Assembly (NCBI GenBank): GCA_029782095.1
Contig: JAKOVL010000017.1
Span: 1 to 33,728, forward strand
Length of the DNA: 33,728 nt
Source: Bacillota bacterium
GTDB lineage: Bacteria > Bacillota > Dethiobacteria > DTU022
Direction: 5' to 3'
A program made the translations under genes and the position numbers. Below the pieces are notes generated by a model. That model had not been told where the DNA came from, ran no database searches, and saw only the letters and a list, made by a program, of their open reading frames with translations. Below, piece after piece: positions 25,363 through 32,916 of the stretch (positions are counted from its first letter, which is position 1; every line of letters starts with the position of its first letter).

Positions 25363-25953
25363 ATGAGTCTAAGCCAGGCACCAACTTCCAGGCATGACTA
25401 CCGCTCGAGAATGAGGGTCCGGGTTAATGGCAGCGATCCCCGTGCTCCGGACAAAATTGCCTCCGCCCTTATCTGCATGATCCTTCAGCGTTCTAATTCT
25501 AGTCAGCAGCGGACCCGGGCAATTTTATGCATAGGGTCTGATCGTTCAACCGGAGACGCCTTGGGCCCGCTGGTTGGAACATTCCTGTCAAAATTGGAGC
25601 TGCCGCGAACCCTGGTGTGGGGAACTCTGGCTCATCCGGTCCATGCGTTAAACCTGCATAGCTATATCCAGAGAATACAGGATTACTCAGAACCTCTGCT
25701 GATCATCGCGGTTGACGCTTCTTTGGGCAAATCGGACAGTATCGGCTTAATTGAGATAGCTGAAGGCCCCATCAAACCTGGAGCTGGGGTAAGCAAACAG
25801 CTGCCGCCGGTAGGCCATTACCACCTGAGCGGCATAGTCAACCTGGGAGGTTTTATGGAGCAAATGGTGTTGCAGAGCACCCGCCTTTACCATGTCATGG
25901 AAATGGCCCAGGTCATGGCCCAAGGCTTAAAAATAGCACTGTTAGCAATTTAG
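25363..25953 (+). CDS. yyaC: Sporulation protein YyaC (spore protease-like)
   Basis: A 196-residue protein of the YyaC/DUF1256 family, distantly related to the germination protease GPR and found in endospore formers. Family marks are CIGSDRSTGDALGPLVG near the middle, the GTLAHPVHALNL segment and ITVDASLG-like IAVDASLG. The biochemical activity is unproven. I chose the ATG at 25363, with GAGGAG seven bases upstream. It is on the plus strand, against replication, and divergent from the CvpA-like gene, as expected for a gene under separate, sporulation-specific control. I could not identify a clear sigma-F, -E or -G promoter in the 85-base gap. Confidence 0.88.
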   Translation: MSLSQAPTSRHDYRSRMRVRVNGSDPRAPDKIASALICMILQRSNSSQQRTRAILCIGSDRSTGDALGPLVGTFLSKLELPRTLVWGTLAHPVHALNLHSYIQRIQDYSEPLLIIAVDASLGKSDSIGLIEIAEGPIKPGAGVSKQLPPVGHYHLSGIVNLGGFMEQMVLQSTRLYHVMEMAQVMAQGLKIALLAI

Positions 25954-25973
25954 CCCCGCAGAGCAAAATGTTT

Positions 25974-26006
25974 AAAAGGGGGAACTGCCTTTTAAAACAG
26001 CCCCCC
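25974..26006 (-). terminator. Terminator between yyaC and the bactofilin gene
   Basis: GGGGG (25978-25982) with CTG pairs with CAG and CCCCC (25998-26006), leaving an AA bulge. On the minus strand the stem is followed by TTTT, so it ends the bactofilin operon. It also lies 24 bases past the yyaC stop and may serve weakly in that direction. It closely resembles the hairpin at 23572-23596. Confidence 0.6.
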
Positions 26007-26040
26007 TGCAGCATCAGCGTTGAAGCACTCTGACTGGCCC

Positions 26041-26478
26041 TTACTTGACGGAATCCTTGGCTTCTCCTTCTTTCATTCCCTTGCCCGCCAAAGCATCAGT
26101 TTTTAAGATGGGCTTAATCGCCTGATCTTTACGCTTCATCTCCACATCGCCGGAAAAAATGGCACCGTCATCAACCAAAAGACCGTTAGTTTTAACTTCG
26201 CCTATAACAATACCGGTACTGCGTATTTCAAGCTTTCCTTCAACGTCAAGATTACCTTCAAAACGTCCGGCCACGGCCACATTGCGTCCTTTTATTTCTG
26301 CGGCAACCCGCCCGCTTTCGCCGATGACAACGTCGCCAGGCGTAATGACCTCACCCTCCATGTCGCCATCAATCCGGATCAGGCCCTTTGCCCGAATAGT
26401 CCCCTTAAAAGAAGTATCTTTCCCAATCACTGTATTGACTTTATCCGGCGGGGTTTCAAGTTGTTCCTTTTTAAACAT
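26041..26478 (-). CDS. Bactofilin (polymer-forming cytoskeletal protein)
   Basis: A 145-residue bactofilin. These proteins form nucleotide-free filaments from a right-handed beta-helix and act as scaffolds for wall enzymes or chromosome-segregation proteins. Residues 16-110 show the repeating short strands with alternating Gly and hydrophobic residues (GTIRAKGLIRIDGDMEGEV, GNLDVEGKLEIRSTG, GEVKTNGLLVDDG). The N- and C-termini are short and polar. GGGAGG lies upstream of the ATG. It follows an M23 peptidase gene by 24 bases, and such pairs are known in other phyla, where the filament positions the peptidase. Confidence 0.93.
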   Translation of the reverse strand: MFKKEQLETPPDKVNTVIGKDTSFKGTIRAKGLIRIDGDMEGEVITPGDVVIGESGRVAAEIKGRNVAVAGRFEGNLDVEGKLEIRSTGIVIGEVKTNGLLVDDGAIFSGDVEMKRKDQAIKPILKTDALAGKGMKEGEAKDSVK

Positions 26479-26502
26479 TTTACTTCCTCCCTGTCTAGTT
26501 TT

Positions 26503-27426
26503 TTATCTAATATAATTCATGGGGTTCACCGCTACTCCGTTAACTCGCACTTCATAATGCAAATGAGTCCCGGTAGCCCGGCCGGTCCGCCCCATATAGC
26601 CGATCACCTGGCCCCTCTTCACCCACTGGCCGCTGGAAACAGCAAACCTGGAGAGGTGGGCATAGCATGTTTCAAACCCGTAACCGTGATTGATGAGCAC
26701 CATATTGCCGTAACCTCCCCGGTAGCCGGCAAAGCTCACAGTACCATCGGCGGTGGCATAAATTGGTGAACCATGGGCTCCGGCAATATCAATGCCGCTA
26801 TGAAACTGCGTGATCGCCCGATTGAAAGGAGAGCGGCGCATGCCAAAACCTGAGGTTAGCCTGCCGCCGCTGGTAGGCCAAATCGATGGAGTTGCCGCTA
26901 AACGGCGCACAAACTTGTCCACTTCTACTTCCAACAGCTCCATTGATTCAGCCTTTTCGGGGATCAAATTCTGCAGCATTTCAATGTTTGCCACAGCCCG
27001 GTCCAGCACTCGAGCTTCACTGGAGCGGCTGGCATACAATCGCAGCTCTCCTCCCCCCTTGCCCATTGATGAGGCATCTTTATCTTCTTCAACTTCTTCT
27101 TCATCCAAACTGATACCAAGCTTTTCCGCAACCAGTTCAGCCAACATCTCGATCTGCCCCATTTGCTCAATGAGCTTTTGCGTCTCATAAGCAAAGGCAT
27201 TTATCTCATCCTGCTGCGCCTGATTGATTTGCCGCAAAGCCTGCACTTCTTTGGCATCGTTAAGGGCATTTCGGTAGGAATAAACGAGAATTAACAGGCC
27301 CGCCAGACACAGGGCTGAAAAGGCCACCAGCAATTGCACGACAAACAAAGGCAACCGTATACTATATGTAGACTCCTCCGTGTGGGGCACTATCATTATT
27401 GTAAAATAGCGTTTTCGCTTTTTCAT
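26503..27426 (-). CDS. Membrane-anchored coiled-coil M23 metallopeptidase
   Basis: A 307-residue wall endopeptidase. A short basic cytoplasmic N-terminus is followed by one membrane helix (about residues 27-49) and a coiled-coil region (about 55-110). A variable linker then leads to the C-terminal M23 domain with H209 and D213 (HSGIDIA), H257 (CYAHLS) and HLH at 288-290. All zinc ligands are present. The cytoplasmic tail could contact the bactofilin encoded by the next gene. GGGG stands eight bases before the ATG. It is 26 bases from the DUF4446 gene, so the three genes probably form one operon. Confidence 0.92.
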   Translation of the reverse strand: MKKRKRYFTIMIVPHTEESTYSIRLPLFVVQLLVAFSALCLAGLLILVYSYRNALNDAKEVQALRQINQAQQDEINAFAYETQKLIEQMGQIEMLAELVAEKLGISLDEEEVEEDKDASSMGKGGGELRLYASRSSEARVLDRAVANIEMLQNLIPEKAESMELLEVEVDKFVRRLAATPSIWPTSGGRLTSGFGMRRSPFNRAITQFHSGIDIAGAHGSPIYATADGTVSFAGYRGGYGNMVLINHGYGFETCYAHLSRFAVSSGQWVKRGQVIGYMGRTGRATGTHLHYEVRVNGVAVNPMNYIR

Positions 27427-27452
27427 GCCTAGAACCCCCTGTCTTCCGGCAA

Positions 27453-27998
27453 TTAAAGGGCCATCCTTTGCCTCGCTTCAGCCAGGGCCTGTTTTTCCTC
27501 TTCACTTAAGAGATAAGTTGATTGCCCTTCCCTGACCGGCTTGCCATAAAAGCGGCTGTCTTCCCGGCCAAAAATGCTGGTTAAAACCACACCATTTTCA
27601 TGACTATCCAGCAGCGCCAGGGAAAAGCTGAGGTCGCCGCCGGTTTCCTGGAAAGCGTTGAAACGGACCAGCCCCACTCCTGTTATGGAGAGCGCCAACT
27701 GCCGTTCAATTTCTGCCAGTCTTAGCTCAAAAGCTTTTTGTTTCTCCAAGCATCCGGAAATCATGCCGCCATAGTGATTTAAAAGCTCTTCAATATTTAC
27801 ATCGCCATGGCCCTGCATCAATAAAAGGTAGCGCTTTTTCAAAGAGCGTATGGCTGTCAATAAATATAGGCAAAAGAAAACCAGCCCCAGGCACATTGCC
27901 CCCAGGACCAGAAGAATTTCTACCGTGTACAATCCCAACCATAGCACCACCTGGTTCCAAATCATTATCCCCGCCAACACCATCCTCTTTTTTGCCAA
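27453..27998 (-). CDS. DUF4446 family membrane protein
   Basis: A protein of about 175-181 residues of unknown function, common next to parB in Clostridia. A hydrophobic segment (about residues 24-48) is followed by a basic stretch, then DVNIEELLNHYGG, a helical coiled-coil-like region (about 75-105) and a mixed C-terminal domain with SFSLALLDSHENGVVLTSIFGR-type strands. The start is uncertain. The longest frame begins with TTG at 27998; AGAGG is better placed for the TTG seven codons later. It lies downstream of parB and the parS sites and probably heads the DUF4446-M23-bactofilin operon. Confidence 0.8.
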   Translation of the reverse strand: MAKKRMVLAGIMIWNQVVLWLGLYTVEILLVLGAMCLGLVFFCLYLLTAIRSLKKRYLLLMQGHGDVNIEELLNHYGGMISGCLEKQKAFELRLAEIERQLALSITGVGLVRFNAFQETGGDLSFSLALLDSHENGVVLTSIFGREDSRFYGKPVREGQSTYLLSEEEKQALAEARQRMAL

Positions 27999-28080
27999 AA
28001 GTTCATTTTAAGTTAAGAAAAATTAATAGATATTAATTCGCTTTAAAATAATAATTTCCTTTTTTCGTAGAGAAAATTGT

Positions 28081-28096
28081 TGTTTCACGTGAAACA
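28081..28096. promoter_or_regulatory. parS: parS site 1
   Basis: TGTTTCACGTGAAACA is a perfect 16-base palindrome and an exact match to the Firmicute parS consensus TGTTNCACGTGAAACA. ParB loads here as a CTP-dependent clamp and spreads. It lies 68 bases beyond the parB stop codon. Confidence 0.97.
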
Positions 28097-28123
28097 TGTC
28101 AAATGCTCCCGCTTCTGCAATGA

Positions 28124-28139
28124 TGATTCACGTGAAACA
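28124..28139. promoter_or_regulatory. parS: parS site 2
   Basis: TGATTCACGTGAAACA differs from the perfect palindrome at one outer base only. Its centre is 43 bases from that of the first site, about four helical turns, so both sites face the same side of the DNA. Confidence 0.92.
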
Positions 28140-28164
28140 TGGAGTTTGTGAAAATGGGGCAAAT

Positions 28165-29037
28165 TTACGTTATATTGTCTGGAAGAAGCAGTGTTATAAG
28201 CCTTTCCAGGTCTTCTTCGCTGTAGTAGGAGATTTCCAGGGTCCCGCCCTGCTTGCCTTTGACCAGCCTTACTTTTGTGCCCAGATGTCGCTGCAGCTGC
28301 TCAATAACCTCTGCCAGTTGAGGTTCTTTAGGCATGATCTCTTGCCGGGAAGGTGTTCTTCTTTCCCTTTCTTTTCCCGCCCTGCTTACCATCTTTTCCA
28401 CTTCCCGGGCAGTCAGCCCTTTGGCTATAATCTGCTGAGCCATTTTGCTTTGAGTTTCCTGATCGGGAAGGGCCAGCAGCGGTCTTGCCTGGCCGGGCAA
28501 GATATCTCCCCGGGCCAGCGCCTCTTTCACCGCCTGTGGAAGGGAGAGCAATCGCACCGTATTGGCAATCGCAGAACGGCTTTTCCCCACCCTGCGGGCC
28601 AGCTCATCCTGAGTCATATTGAATTCTTCCATCAGCTTGCGATATGCCTCTGCCTCTTCAATGGGGTTGAGGTCTTCCCTTTGCAAATTCTCGATTAAAG
28701 CAATTTCTAGCATGGCGCTTTTGCTGAATTCCCTTACGATTGCGGGTATGGTCTTTAATCCTACCATTCTGGCAGCCCGGTAGCGCCTCTCTCCAGCAAC
28801 AAGGATAAACTGATCTTTTTCCGGAGCAACAACAATGGCCTGGACGATGCCGTGCTGTTCAATGGATTCAGCCAGTTCACGCAGCTTGTTTTCGTCAAAA
28901 TTTGTACGGGGCTGATAGGGATTTGGTTTAATCCGGTGTATGTCAATTTCTTTTATATCGCTCTCTTTTTCATTTTCAGGGAGAGCTTCAGGTATTAAGG
29001 CGCCCAGACCGCGTCCCAGACGTCTTTTTCCGCTCAT
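28165..29037 (-). CDS. parB: Chromosome-partitioning protein ParB (Spo0J)
   Basis: A CTP-dependent DNA clamp that binds parS and loads condensin at the origin. The 290 residues are typical. The N-terminal CTP-binding domain has the GERRYRA motif at 82-88 and the ENLQREDLNPIEEA motif. The helix-turn-helix region follows (VGKSRSAIANTVRLLSLP). The C-terminal dimerisation domain ends in a strand-helix pair. In the usual GIxQPIxV motif the Pro is Ala here (GIVQAIVV), a small oddity. The ATG overlaps the parA stop by four bases, and GGGAGG lies upstream. Two parS sites lie just downstream. Confidence 0.97.
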   Translation of the reverse strand: MSGKRRLGRGLGALIPEALPENEKESDIKEIDIHRIKPNPYQPRTNFDENKLRELAESIEQHGIVQAIVVAPEKDQFILVAGERRYRAARMVGLKTIPAIVREFSKSAMLEIALIENLQREDLNPIEEAEAYRKLMEEFNMTQDELARRVGKSRSAIANTVRLLSLPQAVKEALARGDILPGQARPLLALPDQETQSKMAQQIIAKGLTAREVEKMVSRAGKERERRTPSRQEIMPKEPQLAEVIEQLQRHLGTKVRLVKGKQGGTLEISYYSEEDLERLITLLLPDNIT

Positions 29038-29792
29038 TTTTGCAAGACCTCCCGTGCCAATGCCAGATAAAGTTCGGCACCTTTGCTGCGCGGGTCGTAT
29101 TCCAGAATATGCAGGCCATGACTAGGTGCTTCACTTAGCCGGACATTACGTGGTATGATCGTGTTAAAGACCAACTCTTTAAAGTACTCTTTGACCTCTT
29201 CCACAACCTGTTCGGATAGGTTTGTCCGCGAATCATACATTGTCAGGAGTACGCCTTCAATTTTCAAACTTTCATTAAGATGTTTTCGAACTAAAGAGAT
29301 CGTATTCATTAACTGCCCCAGGCCTTCCAGGGCATAATATTCACACTGAATGGGGATCAATATGCCGTCTGCAGCGGTAAGGGCATTTAAAGTCAGGAGA
29401 CCCAAAGAGGGAGGACAGTCGATGATAATACGGGTATATCTTTCTTTAATCGGACTTAGCGCCTGCTTCAGTTTTACTTCCCTGGAAACAGTGGGAACCA
29501 GCTCGATCTCTGCTCCGGCCAGCTGTATGGTTGCAGGAACTACGTCTAGATTGTCCCAGCGAGAAGGTAAAACAACCATATCTAAAGGTAATCCGTTAAT
29601 TAGGGCATCATAGATGCAGGCTTTGACATCTTTTTTTTGAACGCCAATTCCGCTGGTGGCATTACCCTGTGGATCTACATCCAGCAACAACACCTTTTCC
29701 CCTAGGCTGGCCAGGGCTGCGCTTAAGTTGACTGCGGTTGTTGTTTTTCCCACTCCGCCTTTCTGGTTGGCAATAGCGATAATTCGAGACAT
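29034..29792 (-). CDS. parA: Chromosome-partitioning ATPase ParA (Soj)
   Basis: A deviant Walker-type ATPase that works with ParB in origin segregation and, in Bacillus, controls DnaA. The 252 residues match Soj. The P-loop KGGVGKTT is at 11-18 with the signature Lys at 11, switch I LLDVDPQGN is near 36-44 and switch II is IIIDCPPSLG. There is no N-terminal DNA-binding extension, as expected for a chromosomal ParA. AAGGAG stands eight bases before the ATG. It lies 25 bases after noc and overlaps parB. Confidence 0.97.
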   Translation of the reverse strand: MSRIIAIANQKGGVGKTTTAVNLSAALASLGEKVLLLDVDPQGNATSGIGVQKKDVKACIYDALINGLPLDMVVLPSRWDNLDVVPATIQLAGAEIELVPTVSREVKLKQALSPIKERYTRIIIDCPPSLGLLTLNALTAADGILIPIQCEYYALEGLGQLMNTISLVRKHLNESLKIEGVLLTMYDSRTNLSEQVVEEVKEYFKELVFNTIIPRNVRLSEAPSHGLHILEYDPRSKGAELYLALAREVLQK

Positions 29793-29817
29793 GTCTTGTT
29801 CTCCTTTTAAGTAATGA

Positions 29818-30651
29818 TCAGGATCGCTGCTTTTTAAATAAACGGATTGTCACCTCAACGTATTCTTCTTCCATTTTTTCATTTACTTCCGGTTTGAGCC
29901 CAGAGTCTTCGATGATTTTAACGGCCTCGCGAATCGTGTTTAAAAAAATGCGAAAGTCTCTTACCACCGCCCGGGGCAGTTTTTTAGGCGCCGGGCCGCC
30001 GTTTTTAGCTCCTCTTATTTTCTCGATTCGCGCCTCGGTCTGGCTGACCGTAAGTCCTTTTTCTAAAATCTCCTTGATCACCTTTTGCTGCATTTCTTCC
30101 GAATCCAGCTTTAAAAGGGCGCGAGCGTGCCGTTCCGTTAAATTATTTTGGATCAGGCTTTTCTTAACGGAATCAGGTAATCTCAGTAGTCGTAATTTAT
30201 TGGCTATGGTCGATTGACTCTTGCCCAGGCGTTGGGCCAATACTTCCTGTGTTAAATTAAAGCGATTCATTAAGCGAGCATAGCCTTCTGCCTCTTCAAT
30301 AAAATTTAGATCTTCCCGTTGTAGATTTTCAATTAAAGCAATTGTGGCCATGGCGCTGTCGCTTAACTCTTTAACCGTGGCAGTAATTGTTTCCCAGCCC
30401 AGGCTTTTGCAGGCCATTAATCTCCGCTCGCCCACAACCAACTGGTATCCGCGGCCGCTGCGTCTGACCATTATTGGCTGCAATAATCCGTAAGTTTTGA
30501 TAGACTGCTTTAGCTCTTGCAGTTTATCCGGAGGGAAAGTCCGTCTAGGCTGAAAGGGATTGGGTTCAATTTCATCAATTCTAATCGTAGTTACTTTTTC
30601 TTTGCCGGCTATAGTTTCAGGATAAGGGTATCCGCCCCACTGTTCCTTCAT
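29818..30651 (-). CDS. noc: Nucleoid occlusion protein Noc
   Basis: A ParB paralog that blocks division-septum assembly over the nucleoid in Bacillus. The 277 residues share the ParB fold: a CTP-binding domain with GERRLMA at 74-80, ENLQREDLNFIEEA, and the helix-turn-helix GKSQSTIANKLRLLRLP followed by TERHARALL. The K in IANK and R in ERHAR agree with Noc rather than ParB, where T and G are seen, as in the parB gene here. The C-terminal RDFRIFLNTIREAVKIIED is Noc-like. The N-terminus (MKEQWGGYPYPET) does not look like the amphipathic membrane-binding helix of Bacillus Noc. No NBS palindrome was noticed in the window. Confidence 0.9.
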   Translation of the reverse strand: MKEQWGGYPYPETIAGKEKVTTIRIDEIEPNPFQPRRTFPPDKLQELKQSIKTYGLLQPIMVRRSGRGYQLVVGERRLMACKSLGWETITATVKELSDSAMATIALIENLQREDLNFIEEAEGYARLMNRFNLTQEVLAQRLGKSQSTIANKLRLLRLPDSVKKSLIQNNLTERHARALLKLDSEEMQQKVIKEILEKGLTVSQTEARIEKIRGAKNGGPAPKKLPRAVVRDFRIFLNTIREAVKIIEDSGLKPEVNEKMEEEYVEVTIRLFKKQRS

Positions 30652-30736
30652 TCCAATTCACCGCCCTATTGGCAATACTCTTCCAATTCATATTTGACAG
30701 CGGCAGGGACAATCCTTCAACATAGCTTTAAATTTT

Positions 30737-31453
30737 TTAGCTCAGAGGCTTTTTTGCGGGCTTTCCGGGCTTTCTGGGGTAAATGTCAGGCGTGTTTTCT
30801 ATTTTACTCAGGCATACCAGCGTCCGTTTTTCTCCGGTGGGAAGTTGATAATGATAGATTCGATTGACTTCGCCTCCACATAAGCGCAGCGCGTGTTTAG
30901 CCGCAGCAGCTTCATTTACTCCACGGGGCCCTTTATATAAAAATACTTCCCCTCCCAATTTAACCAGGGGTAAAGCTAACTCTGCCAAAATAGCTGTATC
31001 AGCCACTGCTCTGCAGACAACCGTTTGGAAGCGCTCCCTATATTCAGGATGCCGGGCCCATTCTTCAGCACGGCCGGCAAGAAAATTCATCTGATCTAGC
31101 TGCAGTTCCCGGCATACTTTTTTTAAAAAAATGATTTTACGGCGATTAGCATCCATTAAAAATACTTTTTGTCCGGACAGAACTATTTTCAAAGGTATTC
31201 CCGGTAAGCCCGCACCGGTACCCAAGTCCAACAACTCCCCGGAAGAAAAAATATTTAAGGTAACCGGGTAGAGAGAATCGAAAATGTGTTTGTAAATTAT
31301 TTCTCCGCTGTCCCGCGGACCAACCAGGCGCTGCCGGGATGTACCTTCCACAACCATGTGGATATACTTTAAGAGTAGCTGCTCCTGTTCCGGCTCGATC
31401 GGCAGGGCCAGTTGAGCCATGACCTCTTTTAGCCGCTGTTCTTCTGTTCTCAT
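30737..31453 (-). CDS. rsmG: 16S rRNA (guanine527-N7)-methyltransferase RsmG
   Basis: Methylates G527 of 16S rRNA using S-adenosylmethionine; loss gives low-level streptomycin resistance in several bacteria. The 238 residues are typical. The SAM-binding motif LLDLGTGAGLPG lies at about 74-85, and KHIFDSL near 55-61 is a family signature. The start is ATG at 31453 with AAAGGCG close before it. It follows mnmE by 24 bases; in most Firmicutes mnmG lies between these two genes and it is missing here. Confidence 0.96.
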   Translation of the reverse strand: MRTEEQRLKEVMAQLALPIEPEQEQLLLKYIHMVVEGTSRQRLVGPRDSGEIIYKHIFDSLYPVTLNIFSSGELLDLGTGAGLPGIPLKIVLSGQKVFLMDANRRKIIFLKKVCRELQLDQMNFLAGRAEEWARHPEYRERFQTVVCRAVADTAILAELALPLVKLGGEVFLYKGPRGVNEAAAAKHALRLCGGEVNRIYHYQLPTGEKRTLVCLSKIENTPDIYPRKPGKPAKKPLS

Positions 31454-31477
31454 CGCCTTTTTACTTTTAATCCTCTC

Positions 31478-32863
31478 TTACTTGCCGATACAAAACTGGC
31501 TGAAAATACGATCCAGCAGTTCGTCTGAAACAGTATCTCCCGTAATTTCCCCTAGTTTTTTCCATGCATTATGCAGCTCCAGGCTCGCCAGCTCGAGTGG
31601 ATAAGTATCAAGTTGTTCTACAGCTTTTTCCAGGTGGTGCAGTGCCCCCTTGATGGCCTCTTCCTGCCGTAGGGACAGCAGAGCTGTATTCTCTCCCCCA
31701 TGGCCCAATTTAAGGTCAAGCAGTTTAATCATCTCTTCTTCAAGCTGCCTGATGCCCTCATTTTTGACTATGGCAGTACTGACAACCGGAATACCCGGAA
31801 GACGCTCCTGTACTTCATTTAACGTGGTTCGCGGAGGTAAATCAGTTTTATTCAGCACCATCAATACTGCCTGGTCTTCTCGGATGAGGCGCGTAATGGC
31901 TTCGTCTTCGGCTTCCCATGGGGTTGAACCATCCAACACTATGAGGAGCAACTGGGCCTCCTCTGCCGCATTTTTCGAGCGGTTGATCCCTTCCTGTTCA
32001 ACGGGGTCCACTGTCTGGCGAATACCGGCTGTATCAATGATGCGAATGGGATATCCGCCGAGATGAATATAGCCTTCCAGCAAGTCCCTTGTAGTGCCTG
32101 GCATTTCGTGAACTATGGCGCGCTGCTGCTTCAACAAGGCATTTAAAAGGGATGATTTTCCAACATTCGGTTTCCCTATAATTGCTGTTTTAATCCCCTC
32201 CTGGTATGCCCTTCCTCTATCTGCTCCCTCCAATAAATCTTTAAGTTGATTAATAATTTTTTCCAGGTTAGATTTAAGCTGTGCTTCCATAATGCTGTCG
32301 TCTTCCAGATCTTCGGGGAAATCAAGGGACGTTTCTACCTGGGCCAGGTTGTCCATAATCGAGTTTCTCAAAGAAACAATTTCGTTGGCCAGGTAACCTT
32401 TTACATTTAGTGCGGCAAGTTTTACTCCCTCTTCAGAACGAGCCTGAATTAATCTCAAGACACTTTCTGCCTGGCTAAGATCAATGCGCCCGTTTAAAAA
32501 TGCGCGCCTAGTAAATTCTCCAGGTTCGGCCAGGCGGGCACCTTTTTTTAAAATCAGGCGTAAAATGAGGCGTAATGTAACAATACCGCTATGGCAATTT
32601 ACTTCAACGGTATCTTCACAGGTATAAGTATGCGGGGATCGCATAAATGAAACGAGCACCTCATCGATGACCTCACCTTTCTCGTTGACAATGTGGCCGT
32701 GATAGAGGTGGTGGGAAAGGGGATATTCCTTCTTTTTTCCCCGATGAGGTATAAAAATTTGGTCAACCAGGTCAAACGCTTTAGTCCCGCTAACACGAAC
32801 GATGCCGATTCCACCTTCTCCTGCCGGGGTGCTTATGGCTGCGATAGTATCTTCTTCTGGCAT
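31478..32863 (-). CDS. mnmE: tRNA-modification GTPase MnmE (TrmE)
   Basis: With MnmG it installs the carboxymethylaminomethyl group at the wobble uridine (U34) of certain tRNAs. The 461 residues include the N-terminal tetrahydrofolate-binding domain (about 1-120) and a helical domain split around the inserted G domain. The G domain has G1 GKPNVGKS at 230-237, G3 DTAGIRQ and G4 NKTD. The C-terminus ends FCIGK with the catalytic Cys. GAGGAGGG lies upstream of the ATG at 32863. A terminator-like hairpin ends only 17 bases upstream, which is unusual. Confidence 0.97.
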   Translation of the reverse strand: MPEEDTIAAISTPAGEGGIGIVRVSGTKAFDLVDQIFIPHRGKKKEYPLSHHLYHGHIVNEKGEVIDEVLVSFMRSPHTYTCEDTVEVNCHSGIVTLRLILRLILKKGARLAEPGEFTRRAFLNGRIDLSQAESVLRLIQARSEEGVKLAALNVKGYLANEIVSLRNSIMDNLAQVETSLDFPEDLEDDSIMEAQLKSNLEKIINQLKDLLEGADRGRAYQEGIKTAIIGKPNVGKSSLLNALLKQQRAIVHEMPGTTRDLLEGYIHLGGYPIRIIDTAGIRQTVDPVEQEGINRSKNAAEEAQLLLIVLDGSTPWEAEDEAITRLIREDQAVLMVLNKTDLPPRTTLNEVQERLPGIPVVSTAIVKNEGIRQLEEEMIKLLDLKLGHGGENTALLSLRQEEAIKGALHHLEKAVEQLDTYPLELASLELHNAWKKLGEITGDTVSDELLDRIFSQFCIGK

Positions 32864-32880
32864 GAAAAACCCTCCTCAAC

Positions 32881-32906
32881 AAAAAACCGCTCCCTTGCGG
32901 GAGCGG
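32881..32906 (-). terminator. Terminator-like hairpin between jag and mnmE (possible attenuator)
   Basis: An eight-base-pair stem CCGCTCCC/GGGAGCGG (32887-32894 with 32899-32906) has a four-base loop. On the minus strand it is followed by TTTTTT. It starts about ten bases after the jag stop, and the T tract ends 17 bases before the mnmE start, leaving no room for an mnmE promoter in between. Confidence 0.8.
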
Positions 32907-32916
32907 CCGGCAAAGC

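Larger units (their letters stand above)
27999..28164. other. AT-rich parS-bearing gap between parB and DUF4446
   Basis: The part from 27999 to 28080 is very AT-rich and should contain the promoter of the DUF4446 operon, but no unique -35/-10 pair stands out. The other half holds the two parS sites. No terminator is evident after parB. Confidence 0.5.

Noticed and set aside
28096-28698. A 200-residue plus-strand frame opposite parB
   Set aside because: It starts inside the parS region and runs antisense to a well-supported parB without a ribosome binding site.
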